Assembly (NCBI GenBank): GCA_963715785.1
Contig: OY970276.1
Coordinates: 992,001 to 1,056,000 of the forward strand
Direction of reading: 5' to 3'
From: LD21 sp963715785
GTDB lineage: Bacteria > Bacteroidota > Bacteroidia > Bacteroidales > VadinHA17
DNA: 64,000 bases
The notes below the pieces were generated by a model, which was not told the DNA's origin, did not search any database, and was given only the letters and a program-made list of their open reading frames with translations. Below, piece after piece: positions 18,135 to 24,861 of this stretch. Position numbers and translations under genes: made by a program. The first letter of the stretch is position 1; each line of letters opens with the position of its first letter.

Positions 18135-18902
18135 TTATTTTATAAGTAAGAGAAAAATTATCCCGATAAGAATTCTATAGTAGCCGAAATATTTAAATCC
18201 ATAATTCTGGACAATCCTGACAAAAACCTTCACCGCAAACCAGGCAGTTATAAAGGCAACTATGAGTCCTATAACCAAAAGAAAAATTTCATGGCTGGTA
18301 AATTCCGCGTTCGTCTTGATTAAATCGTAACCGGTTGCTGCAAACATTGTCGGGACAGCAAGAAGGAAAGAAAACTCAATAGCCTGCTTTTTATTCAGCC
18401 CGTTAAATATGCCACCCACTATTGTTGCGGCTGCCCTCGAAACACCTGGTATCATTGAAATGCTTTGGACCAGACCTATAAAAAATGCATTTTTATATTT
18501 CAGATTATCAATTACATCCGTGTCGTCCTGCTTCTGAGTTACTTTTTTGTCCAACAGTATCAAAACGACCCCACCAATGAGCAATGAAGTTGCCACAACA
18601 ACAGAATTGAATAAATATGCTTTAATATACGGATAGGCTATAAATCCGAGAATACCGGTTGGAAGAAAAGCTATCGCAAGTTTGATATAAATTGAAATTC
18701 CCTGCAAAAATCGTTTGGCATACTGAATTACAATAGCCATAATTGCTCCTATCTGAATACAAATCTCGAATGTTTTTACAAAAGCGTCTTCCTGAATGTG
18801 CATGACACTCGAAGCCAATATCATGTGACCGGTGGATGAAATCGGAAGGAATTCTGTTAAACCTTCAATAATGGATAGAATGATGGACTGGATTAAATTC
18901 AT
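18135..18902 (-). CDS. uppP: undecaprenyl-diphosphatase
   Basis: 255-residue polytopic membrane enzyme (BacA/UppP family) that dephosphorylates undecaprenyl pyrophosphate so that the lipid carrier can be reused in peptidoglycan and polysaccharide synthesis. Seen: EGLTEFLPISSTGHMIL (acidic and SSTGH motifs) and IPGVSRAAATIVGG, a variant of the usual PGTSRSGATI. Seven to eight hydrophobic segments fill the rest. The ATG at 18902 is chosen because it starts exactly at the family N-terminus (MNLIQSIIL); an upstream TTG at 19001 would add 33 hydrophilic residues. Confidence 0.93.
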   Translation of the reverse strand: MNLIQSIILSIIEGLTEFLPISSTGHMILASSVMHIQEDAFVKTFEICIQIGAIMAIVIQYAKRFLQGISIYIKLAIAFLPTGILGFIAYPYIKAYLFNSVVVATSLLIGGVVLILLDKKVTQKQDDTDVIDNLKYKNAFFIGLVQSISMIPGVSRAAATIVGGIFNGLNKKQAIEFSFLLAVPTMFAATGYDLIKTNAEFTSHEIFLLVIGLIVAFITAWFAVKVFVRIVQNYGFKYFGYYRILIGIIFLLLIK

Positions 18903-19227
18903 AGTTGAAAAATATGTGTCTCGGTGTAGATTATAAATTTTGATGACAAGATATTTATTTTTGACTTCTTCATCATGAAGTATCGATAAAATTATCTGCA
19001 ATTAACGATCAGCTGACTCTTGAGGATTGATTTCCTTAATTGTCCTCATTCGGGAAACAAAAGAATATCAACCAGCATACAATATTTTTACTTTCCCAAA
19101 CATTGCCCGAATTGAATTGTTGTTCTTTTAACGGAAAGATATACAAAATAAAAGCAGAGGTACCTGTTGGTTATACTCCCCCGACGGTATCTCTAAGAGA
19201 AAAAGGAACGTATCTTTTTAAACTAAC
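18903..19227. other. intergenic region, no gene seen
   Basis: 325 bases between two divergently transcribed genes (uppP and the hypothetical at 19228). No convincing open frame, RNA structure or perfect promoter box was found. It must contain both upstream regions. Confidence 0.5.
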
Positions 19228-19809
19228 ATGGCAATGGAGACTATATTGACTTCTGATGAAAAACCTCTTCAAAACGACTATGTCTATGAGACAATTTTAA
19301 ATATTGAAAGAAAATATCAAAAGTCCGATTTTAACGAGGTTAACTTTGGACTTTCGGCAGAAGAGGGAAATGTTTTCTTTCAATATTTGAAGAAATTCAA
19401 TCTGACCAAGGACCCCCGCTTATTAATTCTGCCTCCGCATAACCACTACTATTTTGATAAAAGCGAATTGCGAAGAGTCAGGACAATTATTAATCTTAAA
19501 AATCTTAATCTCGTAAAAGATCTGGACAGCTTTTTATTAAACCTTTCACAACTAATGGCCCCTGATGCGAATTTCGTCGGTTACTTTTCATTTAACAAGA
19601 TGTCGCTTAAATGGGATGGTCTGGTTGCAGGTTTATCATCGAGATTGAACAATCTGCTTGATCTGAGGACGGATCACAATATGGATAAGAAAGAACTGTC
19701 TCTCAGGATGCAAAAGAACGGTTTTAAGATTGTTAACATGACTGACCTGAACGGATATACATATTTCTATTCGCAAAGGATATGCAATTATACCAGGGCA
19801 AGGAGCTGA
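19228..19809 (+). CDS. hypothetical protein, weakly methyltransferase-like
   Basis: 193 residues, no signal peptide or membrane helix. I do not recognise the family with certainty. The second half (LVKDLDSFLLNLSQLMAPDA, then LRMQKNGFKIVNMTDLNGYTYFYSQ) resembles the C-terminal strands of class I SAM-dependent methyltransferases, but the glycine-rich SAM motif is missing. If related, this is a reduced or non-catalytic version. A second ATG two codons in (19234) could also be the start. It converges with the kinase gene that follows. Confidence 0.6.
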   Translation: MAMETILTSDEKPLQNDYVYETILNIERKYQKSDFNEVNFGLSAEEGNVFFQYLKKFNLTKDPRLLILPPHNHYYFDKSELRRVRTIINLKNLNLVKDLDSFLLNLSQLMAPDANFVGYFSFNKMSLKWDGLVAGLSSRLNNLLDLRTDHNMDKKELSLRMQKNGFKIVNMTDLNGYTYFYSQRICNYTRARS

Positions 19810-19830
19810 ACTGAAATTTCAGGTTACCGT

Positions 19831-20817
19831 TCAATATGGCATATTGGATTCACTCAGCAGGCTTAATATTTTGCTCCATTTTGGGTGGTCCATTCTTGCT
19901 CCTACTATTTCAATAACATGACCTGCCAGCACCGATCCGAAAAGGCCGCATTTCTCAAGCGGCAGGCCCATGGCATAACCGTACAGAAAACCTGATGCAT
20001 ACAGATCTCCTGCACCTGTTGTATCGATGCTTTTAACCGGAATAGCCGAAATATTCAGGGTCTCGTTTGCATTCTTTATCATTGAACCTTCTTTTCCGGC
20101 TTTTATGATAGCAATGTCGCATAGCAATGCAATGCTGTTTAGTGCATCTGAAGGTGAAAAACCTGTAAATGATTTTGCCTCATCTTCATTGGCGAAAACA
20201 ATATCCACATATTTTTCAATTATCTCCCTAAAATCGCTGAGCCTGGCTTCCACAACATTATAGCTTGCCAGATCAAGAGCTATTTTCATTCCCCTTTTTT
20301 TTGCAATTGAGCATGCCCGTTCAACCAGTGGCCTATTTATTATCAGATAGCCTTCGAGATATAAAATATCAAAATCTTTGAAATCGTCTTCTCTGAGATC
20401 GCTGGCTGCCAGTTCGACTGCTGCTCCGAGATGGGTGGCAAATGTTCTTTCTGAATCGGGAGAGATTAGTGCTACTGCTGTGCCAGTTACAGAATTCCTT
20501 CTTGTAAGTATGGTTTTTACGCCGGCTGATTTCATATCATTTTCAAAAAAATCGCCGGTTTCATCCTTGCCAACAGAACCAATAAACCCGGTTTTAACAC
20601 CCAGCATCGCCAGACCATGTATTGTGTTGGCTGCCGATCCGCCTGATGTCATATTTCGTTTAAAACTAATAGTTTCAGATTTGATGAGTGCTGATTTCTG
20701 ATCATCGACAAGCTGCATGCTCCCTTTTGGCAATGAGAATTTTTTCAGTGTATCATCGCTGTCAATCAAGGTCATAACGTCAACCAGAGCATTTCCAATT
20801 CCGAGTATCTGCTTCAT
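19831..20817 (-). CDS. PfkB-family kinase, adenosine-kinase-like
   Basis: About 328 residues. The N-terminal GIGNALVDVM and SGGSAANTIHGLAMLGV segments (PfkB signature 1) and the C-terminal DTTGAGDLYASGFLYG (signature 2, catalytic Asp and anion hole) are intact. The di-glycine SGGSAAN with downstream FIGSVGKDETGDFF is typical of adenosine kinase-like members, which phosphorylate adenosine or ribosyl compounds with ATP. The ATG at 20817 is preferred to one at 20835 because the only -7 box lies at 20833-20840, so the longer start would fall outside the transcript. Confidence 0.87.
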   Translation of the reverse strand: MKQILGIGNALVDVMTLIDSDDTLKKFSLPKGSMQLVDDQKSALIKSETISFKRNMTSGGSAANTIHGLAMLGVKTGFIGSVGKDETGDFFENDMKSAGVKTILTRRNSVTGTAVALISPDSERTFATHLGAAVELAASDLREDDFKDFDILYLEGYLIINRPLVERACSIAKKRGMKIALDLASYNVVEARLSDFREIIEKYVDIVFANEDEAKSFTGFSPSDALNSIALLCDIAIIKAGKEGSMIKNANETLNISAIPVKSIDTTGAGDLYASGFLYGYAMGLPLEKCGLFGSVLAGHVIEIVGARMDHPKWSKILSLLSESNMPY

Positions 20818-20832
20818 TTGAAAAATTTTCTG

Positions 20833-20840
20833 CAAAGATA
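20833..20840 (-). promoter_or_regulatory. -7 element of the PfkB kinase gene
   Basis: Minus-strand TATCTTTG is a perfect TAnnTTTG box, placing transcription start near 20826, about nine bases before the ATG at 20817. No -33 TTG at the usual distance. It abuts the divergent tRNA promoter. Confidence 0.45.
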
Positions 20841-20871
20841 TTGCTTAATTCACCAAAACGCCTTATTTTTG
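20841..20871 (+). promoter_or_regulatory. promoter of the tRNA-Asn gene and GIY-YIG array
   Basis: TTG at 20841-20843, a 20-bp spacer and a perfect TATTTTTG at 20864-20871. The start would be near 20878, leaving an 80-base leader before the mature tRNA. It is the only good promoter on this strand ahead of the seven GIY-YIG units. Confidence 0.6.
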
Positions 20872-20960
20872 CGACTCTAAATAATAAAACCATATTTAGA
20901 AATTATTCCTCAAAACCTGAACTGGCCACTACCGGATCGGAAAAAGAGGCAAAAATATAT

Positions 20961-21034
20961 TCCTCAGTAGCTCAGTTGGTTAGAGCAACGGACTGTTAAT
21001 CCGTGGGTCGTAAGTTCGAGTCTTACCTGGGGAG
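20961..21034 (+). tRNA. tRNA-Asn (anticodon GTT)
   Basis: 74-nucleotide tRNA without encoded CCA. The acceptor stem TCCTCAG pairs with CTGGGGA (21027-21033), with one G-T pair and G as discriminator base. The D arm is GCTC-AGTTGGTTA-GAGC, the anticodon arm ACGGA-CTGTTAA-TCCGT with GTT at 20995-20997, and the T arm GTAAG-TTCGAGT-CTTAC. All stems are complete, so this copy should be functional. It is the left boundary of a seven-unit tandem array whose units each end in a damaged version of this gene. Confidence 0.95.
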
Positions 21035-21041
21035 CCCAAAC

Positions 21042-21073
21042 ATAGAGATAATGAAAATTGTCTCTATTTTTTT
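21042..21073 (+). terminator. terminator-like hairpin after tRNA-Asn, repeated in each unit
   Basis: ATAGAGA (21042-21048) pairs perfectly with TCTCTAT (21061-21067) and is followed by seven T (21067-21073). The GIY-YIG ATG lies only 7 bases further on, so expression of the nuclease would need read-through or a start inside this element. Identical hairpins recur at 427-bp steps (21469, 21896, 22323, 22750, 23177, 23604). Confidence 0.7.
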
Positions 21074-21079
21074 GCTGCC

Positions 21080-21379
21080 ATGTTTTACATCTATATTCTA
21101 TTTAGCAACTCTTCAGACAGATATTATATTGGTCAGACTTCTGATATACAAAAACGTCTGACTGAGCACAATAATCCTTCAAGACAAGACAAATATACTG
21201 CCAAACACAGGCCCTGGATTTTAGTCCTGTCTTTCCAGGTGTCTCCTGACAGAGGCCAGGCAATTATTGTTGAAAGATTTATAAAGAGACAAAAGAGCAG
21301 AATATTTCTTGAAAAACTTATTGCTGAAAAGGATAATCCGGAGTTTTTCGATGCTCTTGTCAATAATATCCTCACGTAA
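21080..21379 (+). CDS. GIY-YIG endonuclease, array copy 1
   Basis: 99-residue single-domain nuclease of the URI/GIY-YIG type. Catalytic elements are complete: YIY (residues 3-5, the GIY motif), YIG (16-18), Arg26 in KRLTEH, and Glu65 in AIIVERFIKRQ. There is no DNA-binding domain beyond the catalytic fold. GIY-YIG enzymes cut DNA with one metal ion; small free-standing ones occur as homing nucleases and in many Bacteroidota of unknown role. The ATG follows a T-run with no Shine-Dalgarno site. The last codons (AATATCCTCACG) double as the 5' end of the tRNA-like remnant, whose intact counterpart begins TCCTCAG. Confidence 0.88.
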   Translation: MFYIYILFSNSSDRYYIGQTSDIQKRLTEHNNPSRQDKYTAKHRPWILVLSFQVSPDRGQAIIVERFIKRQKSRIFLEKLIAEKDNPEFFDALVNNILT

Positions 21380-21461
21380 CAGTTGGTTAGAGCAATCCCG
21401 AGGACTCGGGATTAATCCGTGGGTCGTAAGTTCTCCCGAGGACTCGGGATTACCTGGGGAG
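21369..21461 (+). pseudogene. degenerate tRNA-Asn copy, unit 1
   Basis: 93 bases that follow the intact tRNA-Asn from acceptor strand (TCCTCA) to discriminator (CTGGGGAG). Three departures: the D-stem 5' strand is changed (CGTAA in place of GTAGCT); CGGACTG of the anticodon arm is replaced by the 16-mer TCCCGAGGACTCGGGA (21396-21411); and GAGTCT or GAGTC of the T arm is replaced by the same 16-mer (21434-21449). The GTT anticodon is destroyed. Each 16-mer can form its own hairpin, so a normal tRNA fold is not expected. Its 5' end overlaps the last codons of the nuclease gene. Confidence 0.85.
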
Positions 21462-21506
21462 CCCAAACATAGAGATAATGAAAATTGTCTCTATTTTTTT
21501 GCTGCC

Positions 21507-21806
21507 ATGTTTTACATCTATATTCTATTTAGCAACTCTTCAGACAGATATTATATTGGTCAGACTTCTGATATACAAAAACGTCTGACTGAGCACAATA
21601 ATCCTTCAAGACAAGACAAATATACTGCCAAACACAGGCCCTGGATTTTAGTTCTGTCCTTCCAGGTGTCTCCTGACAGAGGCCAGGCAATTATTGTTGA
21701 AAGATTTATAAAGAGACAAAAGAGCAGAATATTTCTTGAAAAACTTATTGCTGAAAAGGATAATCCGGAGTTTTTCGATGCTCTTGTCAATAATATCCTC
21801 ACGTAA
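21507..21806 (+). CDS. GIY-YIG endonuclease, array copy 2
   Basis: Protein identical to copy 1. Carries the variant GTT and TCC codons (B type) near residues 49 and 51, both silent. An in-frame open stretch extends 66 codons upstream (to 21309) through the preceding tRNA-like remnant, because the 427-bp period shifts the frame by one base per unit. The internal ATG at 21507 matches the family start. Confidence 0.85.
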   Translation: MFYIYILFSNSSDRYYIGQTSDIQKRLTEHNNPSRQDKYTAKHRPWILVLSFQVSPDRGQAIIVERFIKRQKSRIFLEKLIAEKDNPEFFDALVNNILT

Positions 21807-21888
21807 CAGTTGGTTAGAGCAATCCCGAGGACTCGGGATTAATCCGTGGGTCGTAAGTTCTCCCGAGGACTCGGGATTACCTGGGGAG
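21796..21888 (+). pseudogene. degenerate tRNA-Asn copy, unit 2
   Basis: Same sequence as the unit 1 remnant, with both 16-mers. Overlaps the end of GIY-YIG copy 2. Confidence 0.82.
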
Positions 21889-21933
21889 CCCAAACATAGA
21901 GATAATGAAAATTGTCTCTATTTTTTTGCTGCC

Positions 21934-22233
21934 ATGTTTTACATCTATATTCTATTTAGCAACTCTTCAGACAGATATTATATTGGTCAGACTTCTGATA
22001 TACAAAAACGTCTGACTGAGCACAATAATCCTTCAAGACAAGACAAATATACTGCCAAACACAGGCCCTGGATTTTAGTCCTGTCTTTCCAGGTGTCTCC
22101 TGACAGAGGCCAGGCAATTATTGTTGAAAGATTTATAAAGAGACAAAAGAGCAGAATATTTCTTGAAAAACTTATTGCTGAAAAGGATAATCCGGAGTTT
22201 TTCGATGCTCTTGTCAATAATATCCTCACGTAA
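21934..22233 (+). CDS. GIY-YIG endonuclease, array copy 3
   Basis: Protein and codons identical to copy 1 (A type). The frame is also open upstream to 21736 across the preceding remnant; the ATG at 21934 is used as the start by comparison with copy 1. Confidence 0.85.
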   Translation: MFYIYILFSNSSDRYYIGQTSDIQKRLTEHNNPSRQDKYTAKHRPWILVLSFQVSPDRGQAIIVERFIKRQKSRIFLEKLIAEKDNPEFFDALVNNILT

Positions 22234-22315
22234 CAGTTGGTTAGAGCAATCCCGAGGACTCGGGATTAATCCGTGGGTCGTAAGTTCTCCCGAGGACTCG
22301 GGATTACCTGGGGAG
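22223..22315 (+). pseudogene. degenerate tRNA-Asn copy, unit 3
   Basis: Same sequence as the unit 1 remnant, with both 16-mers. Confidence 0.82.
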
Positions 22316-22360
22316 CCCAAACATAGAGATAATGAAAATTGTCTCTATTTTTTTGCTGCT

Positions 22361-22660
22361 ATGTTTTACATCTATATTCTATTTAGCAACTCTTCAGACA
22401 GATATTATATTGGTCAGACTTCTGATATACAAAAACGTCTGACTGAGCACAATAATCCTTCAAGACAAGACAAATATACTGCCAAACACAGGCCCTGGAT
22501 TTTAGTCCTGTCTTTCCAGGTGTCTCCTGACAGAGGCCAGGCAATTATTGTTGAAAGATTTATAAAGAGACAAAAGAGCAGAATATTTCTTGAAAAACTT
22601 ATTGCTGAAAAGGATAATCCGGAGTTTTTCGATGCTCTTGTCAATAATATCCTCACGTAA
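22361..22660 (+). CDS. GIY-YIG endonuclease, array copy 4
   Basis: Protein identical to copy 1 (A type). A single C-to-T change directly before the start codon (gctgctATG instead of gctgccATG) marks this unit. Confidence 0.85.
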   Translation: MFYIYILFSNSSDRYYIGQTSDIQKRLTEHNNPSRQDKYTAKHRPWILVLSFQVSPDRGQAIIVERFIKRQKSRIFLEKLIAEKDNPEFFDALVNNILT

Positions 22661-22742
22661 CAGTTGGTTAGAGCAATCCCGAGGACTCGGGATTAATCCG
22701 TGGGTCGTAAGTTCTCCCGAGGACTCGGGATTACCTGGGGAG
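22650..22742 (+). pseudogene. degenerate tRNA-Asn copy, unit 4
   Basis: Same sequence as the unit 1 remnant, with both 16-mers. Confidence 0.82.
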
Positions 22743-22787
22743 CCCAAACATAGAGATAATGAAAATTGTCTCTATTTTTTTGCTGCC

Positions 22788-23087
22788 ATGTTTTACATCT
22801 ATATTCTATTTAGCAACTCTTCAGACAGATATTATATTGGTCAGACTTCTGATATACAAAAACGTCTGACTGAGCACAATAATCCTTCAAGACAAGACAA
22901 ATATACTGCCAAACACAGGCCCTGGATTTTAGTTCTGTCCTTCCAGGTGTCTCCTGACAGAGGCCAGGCAATTATTGTTGAAAGATTTATAAAGAGACAA
23001 AAGAGCAGAATATTTCTTGAAAAACTTATTGCTGAAAAGGATAATCCGGAGTTTTTCGATGCTCTTGTCAATAATATCCTCACGTAA
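22788..23087 (+). CDS. GIY-YIG endonuclease, array copy 5
   Basis: Protein identical to copy 1. Shares the two silent changes of copy 2 (B type), exactly three units away from it. Confidence 0.85.
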   Translation: MFYIYILFSNSSDRYYIGQTSDIQKRLTEHNNPSRQDKYTAKHRPWILVLSFQVSPDRGQAIIVERFIKRQKSRIFLEKLIAEKDNPEFFDALVNNILT

Positions 23088-23169
23088 CAGTTGGTTAGAG
23101 CAATCCCGAGGACTCGGGATTAATCCGTGGGTCGTAAGTTCTCCCGAGGACTCGGGATTACCTGGGGAG
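23077..23169 (+). pseudogene. degenerate tRNA-Asn copy, unit 5
   Basis: Same sequence as the unit 1 remnant, with both 16-mers. Confidence 0.82.
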
Positions 23170-23214
23170 CCCAAACATAGAGATAATGAAAATTGTCTCT
23201 ATTTTTTTGCTGCC

Positions 23215-23514
23215 ATGTTTTACATCTATATTCTATTTAGCAACTCTTCAGACAGATATTATATTGGTCAGACTTCTGATATACAAAAACGTCTGACTGA
23301 GCACAATAATCCTTCAAGACAAGACAAATATACTGCCAAACACAGGCCCTGGATTTTAGTCCTGTCTTTCCAGGTGTCTCCTGACAGAGGCCAGGCAATT
23401 ATTGTTGAAAGATTTATAAAGAGACAAAAGAGCAGAATATTTCTTGAAAAACTTATTGCTGAAAAGGATAATCCGGAGTTTTTCGATGCTCTTGTCAATA
23501 ATATCCTCACGTAA
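23215..23514 (+). CDS. GIY-YIG endonuclease, array copy 6
   Basis: Protein and codons identical to copy 1 (A type). Catalytic residues complete. Confidence 0.85.
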   Translation: MFYIYILFSNSSDRYYIGQTSDIQKRLTEHNNPSRQDKYTAKHRPWILVLSFQVSPDRGQAIIVERFIKRQKSRIFLEKLIAEKDNPEFFDALVNNILT

Positions 23515-23596
23515 CAGTTGGTTAGAGCAATCCCGAGGACTCGGGATTAATCCGTGGGTCGTAAGTTCTCCCGAGGACTCGGGATTACCTGGGGAG
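23504..23596 (+). pseudogene. degenerate tRNA-Asn copy, unit 6
   Basis: Same sequence as the unit 1 remnant, with both 16-mers. Confidence 0.82.
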
Positions 23597-23641
23597 CCCA
23601 AACATAGAGATAATGAAAATTGTCTCTATTTTTTTGCTGCC

Positions 23642-23941
23642 ATGTTTTACATCTATATTCTATTTAGCAACTCTTCAGACAGATATTATATTGGTCAGAC
23701 TTCTGATATACAAAAACGTCTGACTGAGCACAATAATCCTTCAAGACAAGACAAATATACTGCCAAACACAGGCCCTGGATTTTAGTCCTGTCTTTCCAG
23801 GTGTCTCCTGACAGAGGCCAGGCAATTATTGTTGAAAGATTTATAAAGAGACAAAAGAGCAGAATATTTCTTGAAAAACTTATTGCTGAAAAGGATAATC
23901 CGGAGTTTTTCGATGCTCTTGTCAATAATATCCTCACGTAA
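23642..23941 (+). CDS. GIY-YIG endonuclease, array copy 7
   Basis: Protein and codons identical to copy 1 (A type). It is the last copy: its tRNA-like remnant is followed by the gcccaaac word and then by a different, stronger terminator (24037-24076) instead of another unit. Confidence 0.85.
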   Translation: MFYIYILFSNSSDRYYIGQTSDIQKRLTEHNNPSRQDKYTAKHRPWILVLSFQVSPDRGQAIIVERFIKRQKSRIFLEKLIAEKDNPEFFDALVNNILT

Positions 23942-24023
23942 CAGTTGGTTAGAGCAATCCCGAGGACTCGGGATTAATCCGTGGGTCGTAAGTTCTCCCG
24001 AGGACTCGGGATTACCTGGGGAG
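23931..24023 (+). pseudogene. degenerate tRNA-Asn copy, unit 7 (right end of array)
   Basis: Same sequence as the unit 1 remnant. After its discriminator G the sequence gcccaaac leads into unique DNA and a strong terminator, so this is the right boundary of the array. Confidence 0.82.
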
Positions 24024-24036
24024 CCCAAACCAATAC

Positions 24037-24076
24037 AAAAAAAGCCTTGATACTCAGCAATATCAAGGCTTTTTTG
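24037..24076 (+). terminator. strong terminator at the right end of the array
   Basis: AAAAAGCCTTGATA pairs with TATCAAGGCTTTTT around an eight-base loop, followed by a T-run. This is probably the original terminator of the tRNA-Asn gene before the array formed. A nearly identical hairpin lies at 27555-27592. Confidence 0.85.
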
Positions 24077-24154
24077 TTTATAGCTCCTATAACTATACTG
24101 AAACAATTACAAGTTATAGAATGAACTTAGACCTATAGTTTGATTGGGATAAGC

Positions 24155-24511
24155 TCAATTGGGAGTTCTATCCCTTCTTTTCTTTTCTAGGTCAAGATAT
24201 TTGTGAGGCGTAAATTTGAGAGGGAAATAGAAAAGTTTCTTTTCATAAATAGCATAAACGTCAAAACGGATATTGCCATCTTCGTCGAAGTTCTTTATTA
24301 TTTTCCCATAATCTACTTCTTTTAGGATAGGAAATATCTCAGGATCGTCAATTCCAATGAATATTTCGAAAGGTTTGCTCATCAGATAACCGACAAATGC
24401 TATCCAGTCTTCTCCATGAAATCTCGTAGCTTTTTTAAATCTATTAATCCAGATTTTAGCTTTATTCTGGCTTTTTGAAAGTGTCGAAAGTAAAAATAAA
24501 GAACGAGCCAA
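24155..24511 (-). CDS. hypothetical protein of the accessory island
   Basis: Up to 118 residues. The first available start is a TTG at 24511 inside the upstream gene (50-base overlap); the next Met is residue 44, so the true start is uncertain. It contains a soluble region with GEDWIAFVGYLMSKPFEIF and a lysine/arginine-rich tail. No family recognised. AT-rich with codon use unlike the flanking core genes. It could be the frameshifted second part of the gene at 24462-24761. Confidence 0.45.
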   Translation of the reverse strand: MARSLFLLSTLSKSQNKAKIWINRFKKATRFHGEDWIAFVGYLMSKPFEIFIGIDDPEIFPILKEVDYGKIIKNFDEDGNIRFDVYAIYEKKLFYFPLKFTPHKYLDLEKKRRDRTPN

Positions 24512-24761
24512 TTATATAGATCGTTAGAAATGCAGCCCATTTCAGTGGAATCATCTGAATAGCATTTTGTAAAGAAAGGAGGGCTACCAGAAGACTACCA
24601 AAAGCTAAAGCGACAACAACTCTTCTCGTGAAATTGAAAGTGAGTTTTTTATTACAATTCTTACAATTCCATTCTGAAAAGACTAACTTTAAGAGAACTT
24701 GTTTTCTATATTCACTTATTGAATATTTATAATTACAATGCGGAAAGGTTCTTGATTTCAT
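24462..24761 (-). CDS. small membrane protein with zinc-ribbon-like N-terminus
   Basis: 99 residues. The N-terminal part has FPHCNYKYS and NCKNCNKKLTF, the CxxC pair of a zinc ribbon with an incomplete first knuckle. Two membrane helices follow (about 50-68 and 74-92). A typical small integron-cassette or phage-defence-island type of hypothetical; no function can be given. It is the first gene after the attC-like site on this strand. Confidence 0.55.
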   Translation of the reverse strand: MKSRTFPHCNYKYSISEYRKQVLLKLVFSEWNCKNCNKKLTFNFTRRVVVALAFGSLLVALLSLQNAIQMIPLKWAAFLTIYIIGSFFIFTFDTFKKPE

Positions 24762-24861
24762 ATTTGTTATTTTGGTTATAAGTCCGGAAAGAAATAGAAA
24801 AATATTGGGTCATGATAAATTCTCTAATGTAGATTCTATAGGGTTTTGCACGGGCTATGAC

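Larger units (their letters stand above)
21035..24023 (+). repeat. tandem array of seven 427-bp GIY-YIG / tRNA-like units
   Basis: Seven head-to-tail units begin at 21035, 21462, 21889, 22316, 22743, 23170 and 23597. Each reads: cccaaac linker, terminator-like hairpin, GIY-YIG gene of 99 codons plus stop, degenerate tRNA-Asn. The only differences I found are two third-position changes (GTC/GTT and TCT/TCC) that separate units 2 and 5 from the others, and a C-to-T change just before the start codon of unit 4. All seven encoded proteins are identical. The linker word gcccaaac follows both the intact tRNA and the last remnant, as expected if the array entered directly behind a single ancestral tRNA gene. 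Confidence 0.95.

Noticed and set aside
21133..21375. Minus-strand frames of about 80 codons repeated in every unit
   Set aside because: They are the antisense of the GIY-YIG gene; the plus-strand frame has intact catalytic motifs and only silent changes.
21035..24023. Array first considered as CRISPR or other short-spacer repeat
   Set aside because: Units are 427 bp with a full coding gene and no variable spacers; no cas genes are nearby.
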